Positions 5,810-6,856 of a stretch of DNA of 6,856 nt are shown piece by piece. The position numbers and the translations under genes were made by a program. The notes beneath the pieces are model-generated. The model saw nothing but the letters and a program-made list of their open reading frames with translations. It was not told the origin of the DNA and made no database searches. The stretch spans positions 1 through 6,856 of the forward strand of contig CALGTJ010000244.1 in the NCBI GenBank assembly GCA_937901435.1, in the 5' to 3' direction. Position 1 is the first letter of the stretch; each line of letters opens with the position of its first letter. Origin of the DNA: an uncultured Rhodobacter sp. (GTDB taxonomy: Bacteria; Pseudomonadota; Alphaproteobacteria; Rhodobacterales; Rhodobacteraceae).

Positions 5810-6277
5810 TTGCAACAGGGTAAGACAAAATCGCTACAAAACATGGCACTACGCGCGGTAAGCGGCGGCGTGCTGCTTGTGGCGGGACTGATAATGCTGT
5901 TCTTCGCTTGGGGCTACCCGACCGGTTCTCTCCACCAGATGGGGGCTGGGTTTATCCCGCAGACCATTGGCATTTTGATGTCTTGTCTTGCGGTCGCGAT
6001 CATCATCATTGATCTGTGGGCTCCCGAACTGGAACAGGGTGGCGCGATGCATTGGCGGGGGCTGATCTTTATCGCAGCCGCAATCATCATCTTTGCCGTG
6101 CTCGTGGATGTCGCGGGGCTTGTCCCGTCGATGTTCCTGGCCGTGGCCATGTCCATGTTTGCCGATGATCAGGCGCGCCCACTTTCTGTGTTGATCTACA
6201 CCGTGGTTGCGACCTTCTTGGGTTGGCTGCTGTTTCTGGTGGGCCTTGACTTGCCGATCCCGGCGTTCTGGAGATAG
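5810..6277 (+). CDS. tctB: Tripartite tricarboxylate transporter, small membrane subunit TctB
   Basis: Inner-membrane small subunit of a TTT-family secondary carboxylate transporter. The 155-aa protein has the TctB layout: a first membrane helix (about 14-34), the conserved loop-plus-helix HQMGAGFIPQTIG (family pattern MGPGFFP) leading into a second helix (about 47-69), a hydrophilic link (70-82), then hydrophobic segments at about 83-100, 103-117 and 124-146. It works with the large subunit TctA and a periplasmic binding protein, TctC, that is not in this window. The start is TTG 5810, with a strong GGAGG (5800-5804) five bases upstream. An internal ATG at 5843 would drop only 11 polar residues and has no comparable ribosome binding site. 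It lies 39 bases after the dehydrogenase gene and 2 bases before tctA. Confidence 0.88.
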   Translation: MQQGKTKSLQNMALRAVSGGVLLVAGLIMLFFAWGYPTGSLHQMGAGFIPQTIGILMSCLAVAIIIIDLWAPELEQGGAMHWRGLIFIAAAIIIFAVLVDVAGLVPSMFLAVAMSMFADDQARPLSVLIYTVVATFLGWLLFLVGLDLPIPAFWR

Positions 6278-6279
6278 CG

Positions 6280-6856
6280 ATGTTGGATCAATTCCTCCTA
6301 GGCCTGTCGGTCGTCATGCAACCCCATGTGCTGATGTACGCATTTTTCGGTGTGTTTCTGGGCCAGTTGATCGGCGTGCTGCCCGGCGTTGGGGCCATAA
6401 CCGCAATTTCGCTGCTGCTGCCAGTGACCTTTTATCTGGATGCCACGACGTCGATGATCTTGCTAGCTGGGATTTATTATGGCTCCCAATACGGTGGGTC
6501 CATCGCGTCTATCCTGCTGAATTTGCCGGGCACGCCTTCATCGGTCGTGACCTGTTTGGAAGGATACCCACTGGCCCAAAGCAACAGGGCCGGGCTTGCG
6601 CTGTTTGTTGCGGCCTTCTCGTCTTTCATTGGGGGCATGGTTGGTGTGTCCATTTTGGTGCTCGCCGCCATCCCGATGACCGTAGTCGCCTTGAAATTTG
6701 GCGCGCCAGAATATGCGATGCTGGTGATATTGGGCCTCTTGGCGGCCTCTATGATCGGGACAGGGTCGCAAATCAGATCGTTCGCAATGGTAATCTTCGG
6801 CATTGCCTTGGGGCTTGTCGGGGCAGATGCCACGACGGGGTATTACCGCTTTGTCG
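6280..6856 (+). CDS. tctA: Tripartite tricarboxylate transporter, large membrane subunit TctA (partial, cut by window edge)
   Basis: The N-terminal 192 residues of the large TTT permease subunit (complete TctA is about 500 aa), open to the right edge. Family signatures are clear: GVLPGVGAI (32-40), LAGIYYGSQYGGS (62-74), LNLPGTPSSVVTCLEGYPLA (80-99), RAGLALFVAAFSSFIGGM (103-120) and FGAPEYAMLVILGL (140-153). Several membrane helices are evident. Substrates of TTT systems are small organic acids (citrate, tartrate, terephthalate, other carboxylates); the actual ligand is set mainly by TctC, expected downstream or elsewhere. The ATG start is only 2 bases after the tctB stop, so the two are co-translated; the GGAGA just before it (6270-6274) is close and may act together with coupling. 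Confidence 0.93.
   Translation, partial: MLDQFLLGLSVVMQPHVLMYAFFGVFLGQLIGVLPGVGAITAISLLLPVTFYLDATTSMILLAGIYYGSQYGGSIASILLNLPGTPSSVVTCLEGYPLAQSNRAGLALFVAAFSSFIGGMVGVSILVLAAIPMTVVALKFGAPEYAMLVILGLLAASMIGTGSQIRSFAMVIFGIALGLVGADATTGYYRFV

Noticed and set aside
1..6856. CRISPR array, tRNA, toxin-antitoxin, phage defence or secretion genes
   Set aside because: I looked for spaced direct repeats, cloverleaf-like stretches and family motifs of these systems and saw none. The window is an accessory catabolic locus.

Overview
The window looks like part of an alphaproteobacterial chromosome or large plasmid, most likely from the Rhodobacterales (marine Roseobacter-type). This rests on moderately high GC, the protein families present (tripartite tricarboxylate transporter, Ldh2-type dehydrogenase, CsiR-like GntR regulator) and the frequent GTG/TTG starts. 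The taxonomy is inference, because no rRNA or marker gene is present.

Layout. Bases 1-212 hold nothing I can name. Bases 213-472 carry the frameshifted C-terminal remnant of an IS5-family transposase. A GntR/FCD repressor-type gene follows on the minus strand (475-1173). It is divergent from a block of plus-strand genes: an FAH-family hydrolase/isomerase (1351-2196), a two-domain VOC protein with an extradiol-dioxygenase-like active site (2318-3223), an NAD(P)H-dependent FMN reductase (3245-3802), an alpha/beta hydrolase (3840-4727), an Ldh2/YlbC-type malate/lactate dehydrogenase-family oxidoreductase (4724-5770), and the two membrane subunits of a tripartite tricarboxylate transporter, TctB (5810-6277) and TctA (6280 to beyond the right edge).

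Regulation. The regulator-FAH intergenic region and the FAH-VOC gap both contain copies of one AT-rich palindrome, consensus ATTTTCGAAAAT: three sites in the first (1242-1253, 1278-1289, 1325-1336) and two in the second (2229-2240, 2247-2258). The simplest reading is that the GntR protein binds these sites and controls itself, the FAH gene, and the long operon starting at the VOC gene.

How the genes may work together. The transporter would import a carboxylated compound. The dehydrogenase would oxidise a 2-hydroxy acid (or reduce a 2-keto acid or imine). The VOC enzyme, the alpha/beta hydrolase and the FAH enzyme match, in kind, the ring-opening, C-C hydrolysis and hydratase/decarboxylase/isomerase steps of a meta-cleavage route. 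The FMN reductase would supply reduced flavin, perhaps to a monooxygenase that is not in this window. The substrate is unknown, so this is best described as an uncharacterised, substrate-inducible catabolic and uptake cluster. It is not a confirmed new system.
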